Of a stretch of 64,000 nucleotides of DNA, positions 8,525 through 16,506 are shown one piece after another. The stretch comes from JAWKSY01 sp041402125 (GTDB lineage Bacteria > Planctomycetota > GCA-002687715 > DRQF01): positions 1 through 64,000 of the forward strand of contig JAWKSY010000002.1 of assembly GCA_041402125.1 (NCBI GenBank). Reading direction: 5' to 3'. Every line of letters begins with the position of its first letter. Positions within the stretch are counted from its first letter, which is position 1. Position numbers and translations under genes: made by a program. The notes beneath the pieces were generated by a model that was given only the letters and a program-made list of their open reading frames with translations, was not told where the DNA came from and did no database searches.

Positions 8525-9724
8525 ATGGTCGCCAAGGTCCTACTCAAACCACGCATGGCCAAGCCCTTCTGGTGCGGCGAGCCCTGGGTCTTCGAGGGCA
8601 GCGTCGACCGTCTGAAGGGCGTGCGCGACCTCGCCGAGGGTGACGTCGTCGAGGTCTGCGACGAGGCCGGTCGGCTCGTGGGGCGGGGCTTCTGGAGCGG
8701 CAAGAGTCCGATCCGGGTCCGGATGCTCACGGTCGGGGACGAACCCGCCGACGACGACCTCCTGCGACGCCGCCTGCGGACCGCGGTCGCGCTGCGGCGC
8801 GAGATCCTCCGCCTCGACGAGCGCAACGACGTCTACCGCCTCTGCCACGCCGAGGGCGACGGCCTGCCGGGACTCGTGGTGGATCGCATCGGGGACCACC
8901 TGGTCGTCCAGTTCGACCACGCCGGACCCCTCCGCCGCTCGGAGGTCATCCTCGACGAGCTCGAAGCGCTCTGCGCTCCGGTCGGGATCTTCCGCCGCAT
9001 CTCGCGCGTCGCCCGGGAGCAGGAGAAGCTCGAGGGCGACGAGGGTCTCCTCCGCGGCCGGGAACCCGAGGGGCCGGTCGAGGTCCGCGAGGAGGGCGTC
9101 CGCCACCTCGTCGACTTCGCCCGCGGCCAGAAGAGCGGTTTCTACGCCGACCAGCGCGAGAACCGGCGCTGCTTCGCGCGCTACTGCGAGGGCCGCGACG
9201 TCCTCGATGCCTTCTCCTACACCGGCGCCTTCGGGCTCGCGGCGCTCGTGCACGGCGGGGCGCGCTCCGTCGTCGCCGTCGACTCCTCAGAGCCGGCGCT
9301 GGAGACGGCCCAGGCCTCGGCCGCGCTGAACGGCGTCACCGACCGCTTCACCGCCGAGCGCGCGAACGTCCTCCGCTTCCTCGACCACGCCCGCAAGGAG
9401 GGCGGCCGGCGCTGGGGCGCGGTCTCCCTCGATCCCCCGAAGCTCGTCCCGAAGCGCTCCGCGCTGCGCAAGGGCCTGCGCCTCTACCGCGAGATCAACG
9501 CCAAGGGGATGGCGGTGGTGGAGGAGGGCGGCCTCCTCGCCACCTGCTCCTGCTCGCAGGCGGTCGACGAGGAGAGCTTCTCCGCGATGATCGCGGAGGC
9601 GGCGCGGGAAGTGGGGCGGACGGTGCAGCTCCTCGAGGCGGCGGGGCCCGGCGCGGACCATCCCGCCACCGTCCCGCACCTGGCCTCGCGCTACCTCAAG
9701 TTCCGCCTCTACCGGGTCCTCTGA
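8525..9724 (+). CDS. rlmI: Class I SAM-dependent rRNA cytosine methyltransferase, RlmI type with PUA domain
   Basis: A 399-residue RNA methyltransferase of the RlmI/YccW family, which makes m5C1962 in 23S rRNA in E. coli. Residues 1-75 are a PUA RNA-binding domain (KPFWCGEPWVFEGSV start, GRGFWSGKSPIRVRM end). A central EEHEE-like region with GLPGLVVDRIGDHLVVQ follows. The Rossmann methyltransferase domain has the signature SGFYADQRENRR and SAM motif I DAFSYTGAFGLAAL. Motif IV is LDPPKLVPKR, and the TCSCSQAV segment holds the cysteine typical of the family. The length fits. The stop codon is itself the beginning of a repeated 17-nt motif. Confidence 0.85.
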   Translation: MVAKVLLKPRMAKPFWCGEPWVFEGSVDRLKGVRDLAEGDVVEVCDEAGRLVGRGFWSGKSPIRVRMLTVGDEPADDDLLRRRLRTAVALRREILRLDERNDVYRLCHAEGDGLPGLVVDRIGDHLVVQFDHAGPLRRSEVILDELEALCAPVGIFRRISRVAREQEKLEGDEGLLRGREPEGPVEVREEGVRHLVDFARGQKSGFYADQRENRRCFARYCEGRDVLDAFSYTGAFGLAALVHGGARSVVAVDSSEPALETAQASAALNGVTDRFTAERANVLRFLDHARKEGGRRWGAVSLDPPKLVPKRSALRKGLRLYREINAKGMAVVEEGGLLATCSCSQAVDEESFSAMIAEAAREVGRTVQLLEAAGPGADHPATVPHLASRYLKFRLYRVL

Positions 9725-9738
9725 GAGTCCGTGAAGAC
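9722..9738 (+). repeat. 3'-end repeat motif, copy 1
   Basis: TGAGAGTCCGTGAAGAC, where the first TGA is the stop codon of the rlmI-like gene. The identical 17 nt are at 13448-13464 on the other strand, where they again begin with a stop codon. A stem GCCCGGC/GCCGGGC follows about 20 nt further on, without a T-run. Confidence 0.7.
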
Positions 9739-9872
9739 ATCCCCGCTGGCTTCGCCCGGCTGCAACGGTGCCGGGCTTCGTCATGCCTCCTCGCCGTATC
9801 TTTCTCTTGAGACGCCTCGTCGGCCTTCCTCGCCCGACTCCGTTTCGCGCGGTCTCGGGCCGACGCGGGGAT

Positions 9873-9890
9873 GAATTCACGGACTCTGAG
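9873..9890 (-). repeat. 3'-end repeat motif, copy 2
   Basis: On the minus strand the sequence is CTCAGAGTCCGTGAATTC. It shares the 12-nt core AGAGTCCGTGAA (9887-9876) with the copies at 9722 and 13448. It lies directly downstream of the stop codon of the degP-like gene (stop at 9899-9897), again in the sense direction of the gene. Confidence 0.65.
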
Positions 9891-9896
9891 CCGCCT

Positions 9897-11264
9897 TCAC
9901 TTTCCCGCCGGCTGCGGCCGCGGGAAGGCGAGCTGACCGGCGAGGTTCTCGTCCGTCGAGGGGCGCAGCAGCGAGACCTTCACGCCGCGCGCGCCGCGCT
10001 TCGCGTAGTAGGCGACGACGTCGAGCGCGTGATCCCGGTTGCGGATGCCGAAGGTGCCGAGCTGGTAGACGACGTCGCCGGCGCGGATCCCTATCTCGGC
10101 CGCCGAGCTGCCCTCGTGGACGCGCTGGACGACGATTCCCTCCGCGGGGCGACCCTGGTCCGAGTCGCCGGGCTGGGGGTCGCGGAAGTCGAAGCCGAGG
10201 ATCGCGAAGGTCGCGCGCTCGTCGGCGGTGGGCGGGGCGGTCTCCACCGCGACCTCCAGGGTGCGGCGCCGTCCGTCGCGTTCGACGAGGAGCTCCAGGC
10301 GCTCGCCCTTCTGCACCGCGTCGACGGTGGTCTGGAAGTCGATCCAGTCGCGCAGCGCGCGCCGTCCGATCGCGACGATGACGTCGCCGGGCTCCACCCC
10401 GGCGCGGGCGGCCGGGCCGCCCTCGTCGACGACGGCCACGCGCGCGCCCGCGTCCTCGCGCGTGTACTCGACGTCGAGCCCGATCCAGAGCCGACGGGCG
10501 ACGGGCGGGTCGAGCAGGCGGTGCATCACCTCGCGTACGCGCGAGATCGGGATCGCGAAGCCGATGCCGGGGCCGCGGCTGTGGATCGCGGTGTTGATGC
10601 CGATGATCTCGCCGTCGAGGTTCGCGAGCGGGCCGCCCGAGTTGCCGGGATTAATGACCGCGCTCGTCTGGAGGAAGTCCTCGAAGACCTTCTGCCCGCG
10701 GAACTCGACCGTCCGGTTCCAGGCGCTGAGGATGCCCTCCGTCACCGAGCCGCCGAGGCCGAAGGGGTTGCCGAGCGCGATGGTCGTCTCGCCGAGGAGG
10801 AGATCGCCGGAGCGCGCGAGCTTCGCGGTCGGGTAGGGGCCGGGGCCCTCCAGCCGCAGGACGGCGAGGTCGTTATCGGTGTCGCGCCCGACGAGGTCCG
10901 CCTTGAAGGTGGCGCCGTCCGCGAAGGAGACCAGGATCTGATCCGCCTGACGCACGACGTGGTCGTTCGTCACCACGTAGCCCTTGGGATCGACGACGAC
11001 GCCCGAGCCCAGCGAGAGGTTCTGCAGGCGGGTCCCGCCGCCCCGCGCCGTCGAGGGCTGGCCGAGGTCGAAGAAGCCGTCGAGAGGGTGCCGCGTCCGG
11101 CGCACGATCTTCTGCGTGCTGATGTTCACGACGGCGGGCTGGACGAGGGCGACCGCGGCGACCGTGGGCGTGTGTCGGCGGCTCGGCGCCTGCCCCGGCG
11201 CCGTCGCGATCGTCCCGGCGGCGAGCGCCAGGATCGTGAGGAGCGTCGTGAGGTGACTGCGCAT
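9897..11264 (-). CDS. degP: DegP/HtrA-type periplasmic serine protease with two PDZ domains
   Basis: A 455-residue trypsin-like protease/chaperone for misfolded envelope proteins. Residues 1-24 are a signal peptide. The protease domain (about 35-240) has the triad His102 (TNDHVV), Asp132 (DTDNDLAVLRL) and Ser209 (INPGNSGGPL). PDZ1 (about 255-345) contains GPAARAGVEPGDVIVAI and PDZ2 (about 355-440) contains SSAAEIGIRAGDVVYQL. The ATG at 11264 is supported by a GGGGAG Shine-Dalgarno and the signal peptide. An extended -10 promoter lies 75 nt upstream, divergent from a lipoprotein gene. DegP, DegQ and DegS subtypes are not resolved, but two PDZ domains exclude DegS. Confidence 0.9.
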   Translation of the reverse strand: MRSHLTTLLTILALAAGTIATAPGQAPSRRHTPTVAAVALVQPAVVNISTQKIVRRTRHPLDGFFDLGQPSTARGGGTRLQNLSLGSGVVVDPKGYVVTNDHVVRQADQILVSFADGATFKADLVGRDTDNDLAVLRLEGPGPYPTAKLARSGDLLLGETTIALGNPFGLGGSVTEGILSAWNRTVEFRGQKVFEDFLQTSAVINPGNSGGPLANLDGEIIGINTAIHSRGPGIGFAIPISRVREVMHRLLDPPVARRLWIGLDVEYTREDAGARVAVVDEGGPAARAGVEPGDVIVAIGRRALRDWIDFQTTVDAVQKGERLELLVERDGRRRTLEVAVETAPPTADERATFAILGFDFRDPQPGDSDQGRPAEGIVVQRVHEGSSAAEIGIRAGDVVYQLGTFGIRNRDHALDVVAYYAKRGARGVKVSLLRPSTDENLAGQLAFPRPQPAGK

Positions 11265-11339
11265 CGGTGATCTCCCCTCGGGACTCTGGATCGGGCGGCC
11301 CGACGCTTGCATGGGAGCGGCGCCGCGGCTCTCCTCCCC

Positions 11340-11368
11340 TTGGTAGCATAGGAGCGGCGCGCGGTCGC
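11340..11368 (-). promoter_or_regulatory. Candidate promoter of the degP-like gene
   Basis: The minus strand reads GCGACC (11368-11363, -35), a 17-nt spacer, then TACCAA (11345-11340, -10) preceded by TGC, an extended -10. It lies in the 177-bp divergent interval with the lipoprotein gene at 11442. Confidence 0.45.
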
Positions 11369-11441
11369 GGAACCGTCTCCGCCCCGGCGGGGAAGGGGAG
11401 AGGGGCCCGCGGCGCGAACGTCCACCTGGAGTCCTTACGCA

Positions 11442-12266
11442 ATGCAGTCTCGTCGCGCTCCCCTCGTCCTCGTGTTCTCCGGATGGCTCCTCGTGGGGGC
11501 GATGATGGCCGTCGGCTGCGGCGACGACGCGGACGCGCCCGCGGCGGCGGAGACCCGGAAGGAGGACGCCGCCCGCCACGCCCGCCGCGAGAAGGAGGCC
11601 GAGGTGCGCTTCCGCCGGGCCCTCGCCGAGGCGGGAGCGGGCCGGCTCGAGGAACTGGGCGAACTCGCACACGTGTACTGGGACACGGAGTCCGGTTCGG
11701 CGGCGTGGAAGGAGCTGATCCTCGCGCTCATGCGGCGGACCCCGGCCCGCTACGCCGAGGCGCTCCGGGAGCTCGAGACCTTCCGGGGTCACGCCCCCGC
11801 ATCGGCGGAGGCCGCCTTCGCGGCCCAGGCGCTGACGCAGGCGATCTACGGCCGCCTCCGCACGGAGGGCGAGGCGGCGCCCGGCGCCGAGGAGCGGGCC
11901 GAGCTGGAGAAGCTCGAGGGCCGGGCGGCGCGCCAGTGGGTCGAGACGGTCGAGGCGATGGCCGAGGATCCCCGGTGGCGGAACGACTACACCTTCTGCC
12001 GCGCGCGGGGCGAGGCCTACTTCTACTCCGGTGACCTCGAGGCGACGGAGAAGGCCTGGGCCGCGGTCGAATCCCTCGAGCCCGCCGCCCAGGCCGGCCC
12101 GCGGGTCGACACGCTGATCGCCCGGGCCACGCTCCTCGAGGAGCGCCTGCAGCAGCCCGAGCGCGCCCGCGAACTCCTCGTGCGCGCTCGCGATCTTCTC
12201 CAGTACCTCGACCCGACGGCGCGCGAGGTCTACGCCGGATATCTCTCCGAGCATCTCGGAGACTGA
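11442..12266 (+). CDS. Putative TPR-like lipoprotein
   Basis: A 274-residue protein with a lipoprotein signal: a hydrophobic stretch (about residues 8-23) ending MAVGC, so Cys26 is the likely lipidated residue. The mature protein is almost entirely alpha-helical and Ala/Glu/Arg-rich. Helical pairs such as ARGEAYFYSGDLEATEKAW and the LLVRARDLLQYL segment resemble degenerate TPR repeats. It is divergent from degP and 18 bp upstream of a small NTF2-like gene on the same strand. I do not recognise a specific family; a periplasmic scaffold role is only a guess. Confidence 0.65.
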   Translation: MQSRRAPLVLVFSGWLLVGAMMAVGCGDDADAPAAAETRKEDAARHARREKEAEVRFRRALAEAGAGRLEELGELAHVYWDTESGSAAWKELILALMRRTPARYAEALRELETFRGHAPASAEAAFAAQALTQAIYGRLRTEGEAAPGAEERAELEKLEGRAARQWVETVEAMAEDPRWRNDYTFCRARGEAYFYSGDLEATEKAWAAVESLEPAAQAGPRVDTLIARATLLEERLQQPERARELLVRARDLLQYLDPTAREVYAGYLSEHLGD

Positions 12267-12284
12267 TCACAGAGAGGGCCCGCG

Positions 12285-12686
12285 ATGTCAGCGCTCCACC
12301 CCAGCTCCGACGAGATCGAGATCCGCGGCGTCCTCCGCGAGATGCAGCGCGCCTGGACCGAGGGGCGCTACGACGACCTCCGGGCCTGGCTGGACGAGGA
12401 GGTGCTGATCGCGCCGCCGCGAGGCGCGCGCCGCATCCGCGGGGCCGGGCCCTACGCCGCCTCCTACCGCGACTTCGACGAGGCCGCGGACACGCTCGAG
12501 TTCACGCCGGCCGAACCCGAGATCGACGTGATGGGGGAGATCGCCGTCGCGCGCTGCCCCTTCCGCATGGTCTACGTGATGCAGGGGCGCCGCCACGAGG
12601 AGGAGGGCGTCGACCTGCTCGTGCTCTCGCGCGCGATCGGCGCCTGGCGCGTCGTCTGGCGCACGGTGCAGAGCTCCGAGGTCTGA
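12285..12686 (+). CDS. SnoaL/DUF4440-like NTF2-fold protein
   Basis: A 133-residue cytosolic protein with the pattern of NTF2-like domains: an N-terminal helix with IRGVLREMQRAWTEGRYDDLRAWLDEEVLIAPP, then alternating strands ending in GAWRVVWRTVQS. Such domains serve as small-ligand binding or isomerase scaffolds. No catalytic residues can be assigned, and the family is functionally diverse. It follows the lipoprotein gene by 18 bp and probably shares its transcript. Convergent with the cvpA-like gene. Confidence 0.6.
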   Translation: MSALHPSSDEIEIRGVLREMQRAWTEGRYDDLRAWLDEEVLIAPPRGARRIRGAGPYAASYRDFDEAADTLEFTPAEPEIDVMGEIAVARCPFRMVYVMQGRRHEEEGVDLLVLSRAIGAWRVVWRTVQSSEV

Positions 12687-12702
12687 GAATCTACACCTCG
12701 GG

Positions 12703-13281
12703 TCAGCGCTTGCGGGGCGCGAGGCTCGTGTTCGGGTCGGCGAGGTAGGAGTCGGTCTTCCGCTTCAGCTCCGTCGGGACGATCGAGTCGAGCCGGTCGT
12801 AGACGTGCTGGATGAAGATCTCGTTCCCCACGCTGGGCGAGATGCCGCGTTCGGAGTTCCCGTAGAGCCAGTCCTTGACCGTGTCGAAGTTCGTCACGAA
12901 GGGCAGGAACTGCAGGTAGAGGATGACCGAGCCGATGAGCGCGCCCTTGGCCGCGCCGACGAGTCCGCCGAGGAGGCGGTCGAGGCTGCCGAGGTCGATC
13001 TTCTTGATCAGCGACTGGAGCAGGTGGCTGATCCCGAACACGACGATGTAGATCGAGAGGAAGAGGACGCCCTGCGCGAGCAGCTCGCCCGAGCCGCCCT
13101 CGACCCGGATCGCGTCCGGCCACATCTGCTGGAAGCGCGCGCCGTACTGCATCGCCCCCCAGACGCCGAGCGCGATGCCGGCGAGCTTGAGGACCTGCCA
13201 GATCGCCCCGCGGAGGAGGCCGAGGATCAGGTTGATGCCGATGATGACCAGGAGCCCGGCGTCGATCGGATTCATTTCCAT
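12703..13281 (-). CDS. cvpA: CvpA family membrane protein
   Basis: A 192-residue protein of the CvpA/colicin V production family, with four predicted membrane helices at about residues 6-25, 30-48, 65-90 and 104-125. The first carries the family pattern NPIDAGLLVIIGINLILGLLRGAIWQ, and the last includes the LLGGLVGAAKGALIGSVI glycine-rich helix. The C-terminal 60 residues are polar and probably face one side of the membrane. CvpA proteins influence envelope homeostasis in proteobacteria; their molecular role is not settled. An alternative ATG lies two codons downstream at 13275. A strong terminator separates it from the peptidase gene upstream. Confidence 0.8.
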   Translation of the reverse strand: MEMNPIDAGLLVIIGINLILGLLRGAIWQVLKLAGIALGVWGAMQYGARFQQMWPDAIRVEGGSGELLAQGVLFLSIYIVVFGISHLLQSLIKKIDLGSLDRLLGGLVGAAKGALIGSVILYLQFLPFVTNFDTVKDWLYGNSERGISPSVGNEIFIQHVYDRLDSIVPTELKRKTDSYLADPNTSLAPRKR

Positions 13282-13390
13282 GACGGTCCTCCCGGTCCCG
13301 GTCGTCGACGCGGCCCGCGTCGGGCATTCGCCGCGGGGAGCATTCCCTCGCGGGGCGCGGACATTTTCCGTCCCGCCCGCCGCACCCTGA

Positions 13391-13432
13391 TACGAAAGGA
13401 GGGGGGCGCGGACGAGTGCCGCGCCCCCCTCC
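13391..13432 (-). terminator. Rho-independent terminator of the DUF1570-type gene
   Basis: A 14-bp perfect stem, GGAGGGGGGCGCGG (13398-13411) with CCGCGCCCCCCTCC (13419-13432), has a 7-nt loop. On the minus strand it is followed by TTTCGTA. It lies about 30 nt past the stop of the 13462-15042 gene, just after the 3'-end repeat motif. Confidence 0.85.
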
Positions 13433-13447
13433 TCGAGTCAGGTCCGG

Positions 13448-13464
13448 GTCTTCACGGACTCTCA
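13448..13464 (-). repeat. 3'-end repeat motif, copy 3
   Basis: The minus strand reads TGAGAGTCCGTGAAGAC, identical to 9722-9738. The leading TGA is the stop codon of the DUF1570-type gene. Here the motif is followed within 16 nt by a clear intrinsic terminator. Confidence 0.7.
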
Positions 13465-15042
13465 GGGACTCGGGTCGGGGATGACCCCGTCCTTGACGAG
13501 GCCGCTCTTGCGGACCTTGCCGAGCCAGTCCTGATACTGGTCGAACTCGCGCTCGAAGTCGTCGATCCGCGCGTCGCCGATCACGGTGCGGATGACGGGG
13601 AGACCGGCGTCGCCGTCCTCGATCTGCAGCTTCATGATCTTCTGGAAGTCGCCGCGGTACTTCTGCCCGTCGAAGTTGTTCATGAAGTAGACGAGCGCCC
13701 AGCCGTTGGCGTAGACGGCGTTCGTGAGGCGGTTGGCCTCGCTCGCCTTCTGCTCCTCGCGCATCTTCCGCTGGTTGTAGCGGGTGAACTTCACCATCTC
13801 GACGAGCGGCACCCGGAACTGCTTGGCGAAACCGCCCTCGAGGGCCCGGATGCGGTTGTTGAGCCGGCCGAAGTGGACGACGCCCTCGTCGTCCATGTGG
13901 TGCCCCGCGAAGTATTCCGCGACGCCCTCGTCCGACCACATCGCGCCGAAGGCCGAGAGGTGGTTCGTGCCGGTGTAGTAGTTCAGGAGCTGGTGCGTGC
14001 CCTCGTGGAAGAAGACCTCGCGGAACTCGTGCTCGGCCTGCTTCGGGTCGTCGCTCTCGCCGAAGGTCAGCGGGACGACGAGGCGACCCGCGTCCGGCTC
14101 GTAGTGGGCGAGGGCGCCGGGGATGTCCTGCTCCGGGTTGTTGAGGCGGTTGTAGGTCCGGTACTCGTCGTGGGTTTGGAGGAAGACGATCTTGATCGCG
14201 TGCTTGCCGGCCGAGGCGCGCTTCTTCGCCTTCAGCGCCTTCAGGTCGAGGAACTCGCCGAAGTACTCGTCGAAGGCCCCCTTGAGCTGCACCGCCAGCG
14301 CGACCGCCTTCTTGGCGGTCTCGAGCTGGTCCTCCTTGCCGGTCGCCTGCAGGAAGACCGCGTAGGGCTTCTGGAGGTAGCCGATGAAGGGCTGCGGGAC
14401 GAGCGAACCGTCGGGCCGCTTCAGGTGGAGCTCGCTCTTCTCGTAGCGGTTGTTGAGCTGGCGGAGGTTGGTGTCCGCCTCCGAGAAGAAGGGATCGCGC
14501 TTGCGATCGTCGGCCTGCTTGTCGAGCGTCTTCGCGAGCTCGAGCATCTCCGGCGTCGCGTCCCAGCGCTCGCGCTGGTAGCGCTCGAACTCCGCGATGA
14601 GGCGCGGGATGGCCGCGGCCGCCTCCTCGTCGAGGTAGATGCGCCCTTCGTGGTCCTTCAGGGCCTGGAGGTCGCGCTCGGAGATCGTCTTGGGCTCGCG
14701 GCCCACGACGGGCGTCGGCGTGTCCGTGCCGCCGACGCTCTCGGTCTCGTGCGCGGAGGAGGAGCCGCTGAAGATGTCGTCCACCGGAGGCTTGCCGATC
14801 GCCGTGCCCATGCCGGCCGGAGCCGGCTTCGGACCGTTCTCGGCGACGGTCGTCTGGTCCGCGTCCTTCTTCTCGTCCCCGCCCGACATCGCCAGGTAGG
14901 CCACGAGTCCGATCACGGCGACGAGGAGCACCCCGCCGCCCGCAAGGATCGCGGTGTTGTTCCCCTTCTTCCCGGCGGCCCGGCGGCCACCGTCCCGGCC
15001 ACCCCGGCTCCCCCGGCTCGAAGCACGTCTGCGATCGACCAT
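13462..15042 (-). CDS. Membrane-anchored DUF1570-like putative metallopeptidase
   Basis: A 526-residue protein. A basic N-terminus (residues 1-28) precedes one membrane helix (about 30-52), then a low-complexity linker to about residue 115 and a large extracytoplasmic domain. The domain contains a gluzincin-like zinc motif HEGTH (346-350) followed 22-26 residues later by WSDEGVAEYF, which could supply the third zinc ligand. This arrangement matches DUF1570-type proteins common in planctomycetes; the substrate is unknown. The ATG at 15042 follows GAGGAGGA; another in-frame ATG is at 15063. The open frame further upstream runs through a tRNA gene and is not coding. Confidence 0.75.
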   Translation of the reverse strand: MVDRRRASSRGSRGGRDGGRRAAGKKGNNTAILAGGGVLLVAVIGLVAYLAMSGGDEKKDADQTTVAENGPKPAPAGMGTAIGKPPVDDIFSGSSSAHETESVGGTDTPTPVVGREPKTISERDLQALKDHEGRIYLDEEAAAAIPRLIAEFERYQRERWDATPEMLELAKTLDKQADDRKRDPFFSEADTNLRQLNNRYEKSELHLKRPDGSLVPQPFIGYLQKPYAVFLQATGKEDQLETAKKAVALAVQLKGAFDEYFGEFLDLKALKAKKRASAGKHAIKIVFLQTHDEYRTYNRLNNPEQDIPGALAHYEPDAGRLVVPLTFGESDDPKQAEHEFREVFFHEGTHQLLNYYTGTNHLSAFGAMWSDEGVAEYFAGHHMDDEGVVHFGRLNNRIRALEGGFAKQFRVPLVEMVKFTRYNQRKMREEQKASEANRLTNAVYANGWALVYFMNNFDGQKYRGDFQKIMKLQIEDGDAGLPVIRTVIGDARIDDFEREFDQYQDWLGKVRKSGLVKDGVIPDPSP

Positions 15043-15063
15043 CGAACTCGTCCTCCTCGACAT

Positions 15064-15407
15064 TCCAGCCCCGGGCCTCTCGCCCGGCCCCGAACGATAA
15101 CAGGCTCCGCGCCTCCCATCGCCCCTCCGCTGACGGCCCCCCCCCCCTCCGTTTCGCCTCCCACCCCCGAGTCGTGTCCGAATTACGGCCACGCCTCCGG
15201 CCCTGACCGCTCCGCGGTCGGCCCTTCTTCCTCTTCCCGACGAGTCACTGGAGGTCCGAATTCCAGGCGCGGTCGACCCCGCACTCCGGCTTCCCACCCG
15301 GCCGGGCGAACCGCGGGTCACAGGACTTGAACTTCCCCGCCGGAGCGGAAGGCCGCAGGCCTGGAGCCGCCGGCGAGATGACCGAGTCCCTCCTGCCGAC
15401 GTGTGGA
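15064..15407. other. Non-coding interval between peptidase gene and tRNA terminator
   Basis: No gene is visible. It holds an extended -10 candidate for the peptidase gene on the minus strand (TGTTATCGT, 15102-15094) and a C-rich tract around 15136. A GC-rich nested stem at about 15330-15375 (CGCCGG/CCGGCG with inner AGGCC/GGCCT) is flanked by sequence resembling a decayed tRNA T-arm (GTTCAAGTCC on the minus strand). I could not fold the latter into a credible tRNA. Confidence 0.5.
15094..15102 (-). promoter_or_regulatory. Extended -10 candidate of the DUF1570-type gene
   Basis: TGTTATCGT on the minus strand (TGN plus TATCGT) lies 51 nt upstream of the start codon at 15042. Near-identical TGTTATC elements stand upstream of the genes starting at 18656 and 27731. 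No convincing -35. Confidence 0.35.
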
Positions 15408-15440
15408 CAAAAAGAAACCCCCGCTCAATCGAGCGGGGGT
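15408..15440 (-). terminator. Rho-independent terminator of tRNA-Val
   Basis: On the minus strand ACCCCCGCTC-GATT-GAGCGGGGGT forms a perfect 10-bp stem (15440-15417) followed by TTTCTTTTTG. It starts 9 nt after the tRNA 3' end, so it is the terminator of the tRNA transcript. Confidence 0.92.
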
Positions 15441-15449
15441 CCTCAGGAG

Positions 15450-15523
15450 TGGGCGTAACAGGACTCGAACCTGTGACCTCCACGATGTCAACGTGGCGCT
15501 CTAGCCAGCTGAGCTATACGCCC
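15450..15523 (-). tRNA. tRNA-Val (anticodon GAC)
   Basis: The minus strand folds into a standard cloverleaf. The acceptor stem GGGCGTA/TACGCCC has discriminator A at 15450, and the D arm contains AGCTCAGCTGGCTAGAGC. The anticodon stem CCACG/CGTGG has loop TTGACAT, giving anticodon GAC for valine GUC/GUU codons. The T arm is ACAGGTTCGAATCCTGT. The 3' CCA is not encoded (CTCC follows), so CCA-adding enzyme is needed. A promoter and a terminator flank it, so it is a single-gene transcript. Confidence 0.97.
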
Positions 15524-15537
15524 GGTCAAGGCGGAGC

Positions 15538-15566
15538 ATTTTGTCTCGGCCCCCAGGGGTCGTCAA
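15538..15566 (-). promoter_or_regulatory. Sigma-70 type promoter of tRNA-Val
   Basis: The minus strand reads TTGACG (15566-15561), a 17-nt spacer, then CAAAAT (15543-15538). The -10 ends 14 nt before the first tRNA base, which leaves a short 5' leader for RNase P. Confidence 0.75.
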
Positions 15567-15755
15567 GGGAAGCGCGCACAAAACCCAAGTCTCCGCGACG
15601 GCGACGCTTAGCGACCGGATCACGCCCTTCGCGGCGTCGTCGTCGGAGCGGGTGTCGCGGGGATTCCCGCCGGTCTCGTGTATGATCTCTCGCGCCTCGA
15701 AGGGCCCCGGAGGGTCGCTTCGTGAGCCCGCCGCGCCCCCTGACGGAATCCGAGG

Positions 15756-16340
15756 ATGAAGGACGTCTACACCACCGGTCAGGTCGCGAAGATCTGCAAG
15801 GTCACGATCCGGACCGTGATCAAGTGGTTCGAGAGCGGCAAGCTCGAGGGCTACAAGATCCCGGCCTCGAAGGACCGTCGCATCCCGCGCGAAGCCCTCC
15901 TCAAGTTCCTGCGGGAGCATCGGATCCCCGTCGATCCCTCCGTCTTCGACCTGCGTCCGAAGATCCTGGTGGCCGACGACGACCCCGGCATCACCGCGCT
16001 GATCGCCGAGGCCTTCTCCGAGGACGAAGACCTCGAGATCCACATCGCCCACGGCGGCTACCAGGCCGGCTTCGAGACGATGCGGCTCCGGCCCTCGCTC
16101 CTCCTGATCGACTACGAGCTCGGCGACACCAACGCGAGCGAGGTCATCGACACGATCAACGGCGTCGAGCAGCTCGCCGACACCCGGGTCATCGTCATGA
16201 CCGGATTCCTCGAGGATGCGGGAATCCGCGCGCTCGAGGAGGACGGCCTCCGCGTGGTCCGCAAGCCCTTCGACATCGCGGCCCTCCGGGAGGAGATCCG
16301 CGAGCTGGTCGGGCTGATGGCCGCGGGCCCCGTCGCCTGA
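15756..16340 (+). CDS. HTH (MerR/excisionase-type) and receiver domain fusion regulator
   Basis: A 194-residue protein with an unusual domain order. Residues 5-58 are a helix-turn-helix of the excisionase/MerR type (TTGQVAKICKVTIRTVIKW then IPREALLKFLREH). Residues 68-188 are a response-regulator receiver domain with acidic pocket Asp74/Asp75, phosphoacceptor Asp119 (LLIDYEL), Thr149 and Lys170 (RKPFD). It could bind DNA under phospho-control, but no histidine kinase lies nearby, so the cognate kinase is unknown. A -10-like TATGAT is at 15681-15686, about 70 nt upstream of the ATG. Similar HTH-REC proteins exist in planctomycetes and deltaproteobacteria; targets unknown. Confidence 0.85.
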   Translation: MKDVYTTGQVAKICKVTIRTVIKWFESGKLEGYKIPASKDRRIPREALLKFLREHRIPVDPSVFDLRPKILVADDDPGITALIAEAFSEDEDLEIHIAHGGYQAGFETMRLRPSLLLIDYELGDTNASEVIDTINGVEQLADTRVIVMTGFLEDAGIRALEEDGLRVVRKPFDIAALREEIRELVGLMAAGPVA

Positions 16341-16386
16341 TCCCGGGCGCCCCGCGGCCTCGGCCGCGGGCTTTCCCCCGCGGGGA

Positions 16387-16414
16387 TTGCGGGGGGACGG
16401 AGCCAAGTTTAAAA
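16387..16414 (+). promoter_or_regulatory. Candidate promoter of the WYL gene pair
   Basis: TTGCGG (16387-16392), a 16-nt spacer and TTAAAA (16409-16414). This AT-rich island (AGTTTAAAAC) stands out in a very GC-rich interval and lies 92 nt upstream of the first WYL gene. Confidence 0.4.
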
Positions 16415-16506
16415 CGGTCCCTCCCGGCCTCCTCGACCCGTTCGAGCGACGCTTCCCCTGATCCAGCTTGCTGCCATCACCCGGTGGAGGGACCGGGGCG
16501 ATCACC

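Noticed and set aside
15316..15383. Second tRNA or tRNA remnant on the minus strand
   Set aside because: Ends GGTCAT/GTGACC can pair and a GTTCAAGTCC T-loop-like segment is present, but the T and anticodon stems do not form and the span is too short for the arms. At most a decayed tRNA; not annotated.
15043..15483. N-terminal extension of the DUF1570-type protein
   Set aside because: The frame would read through the 3' half of the tRNA-Val gene and its terminator. The start at 15042 has a Shine-Dalgarno and precedes a membrane anchor.
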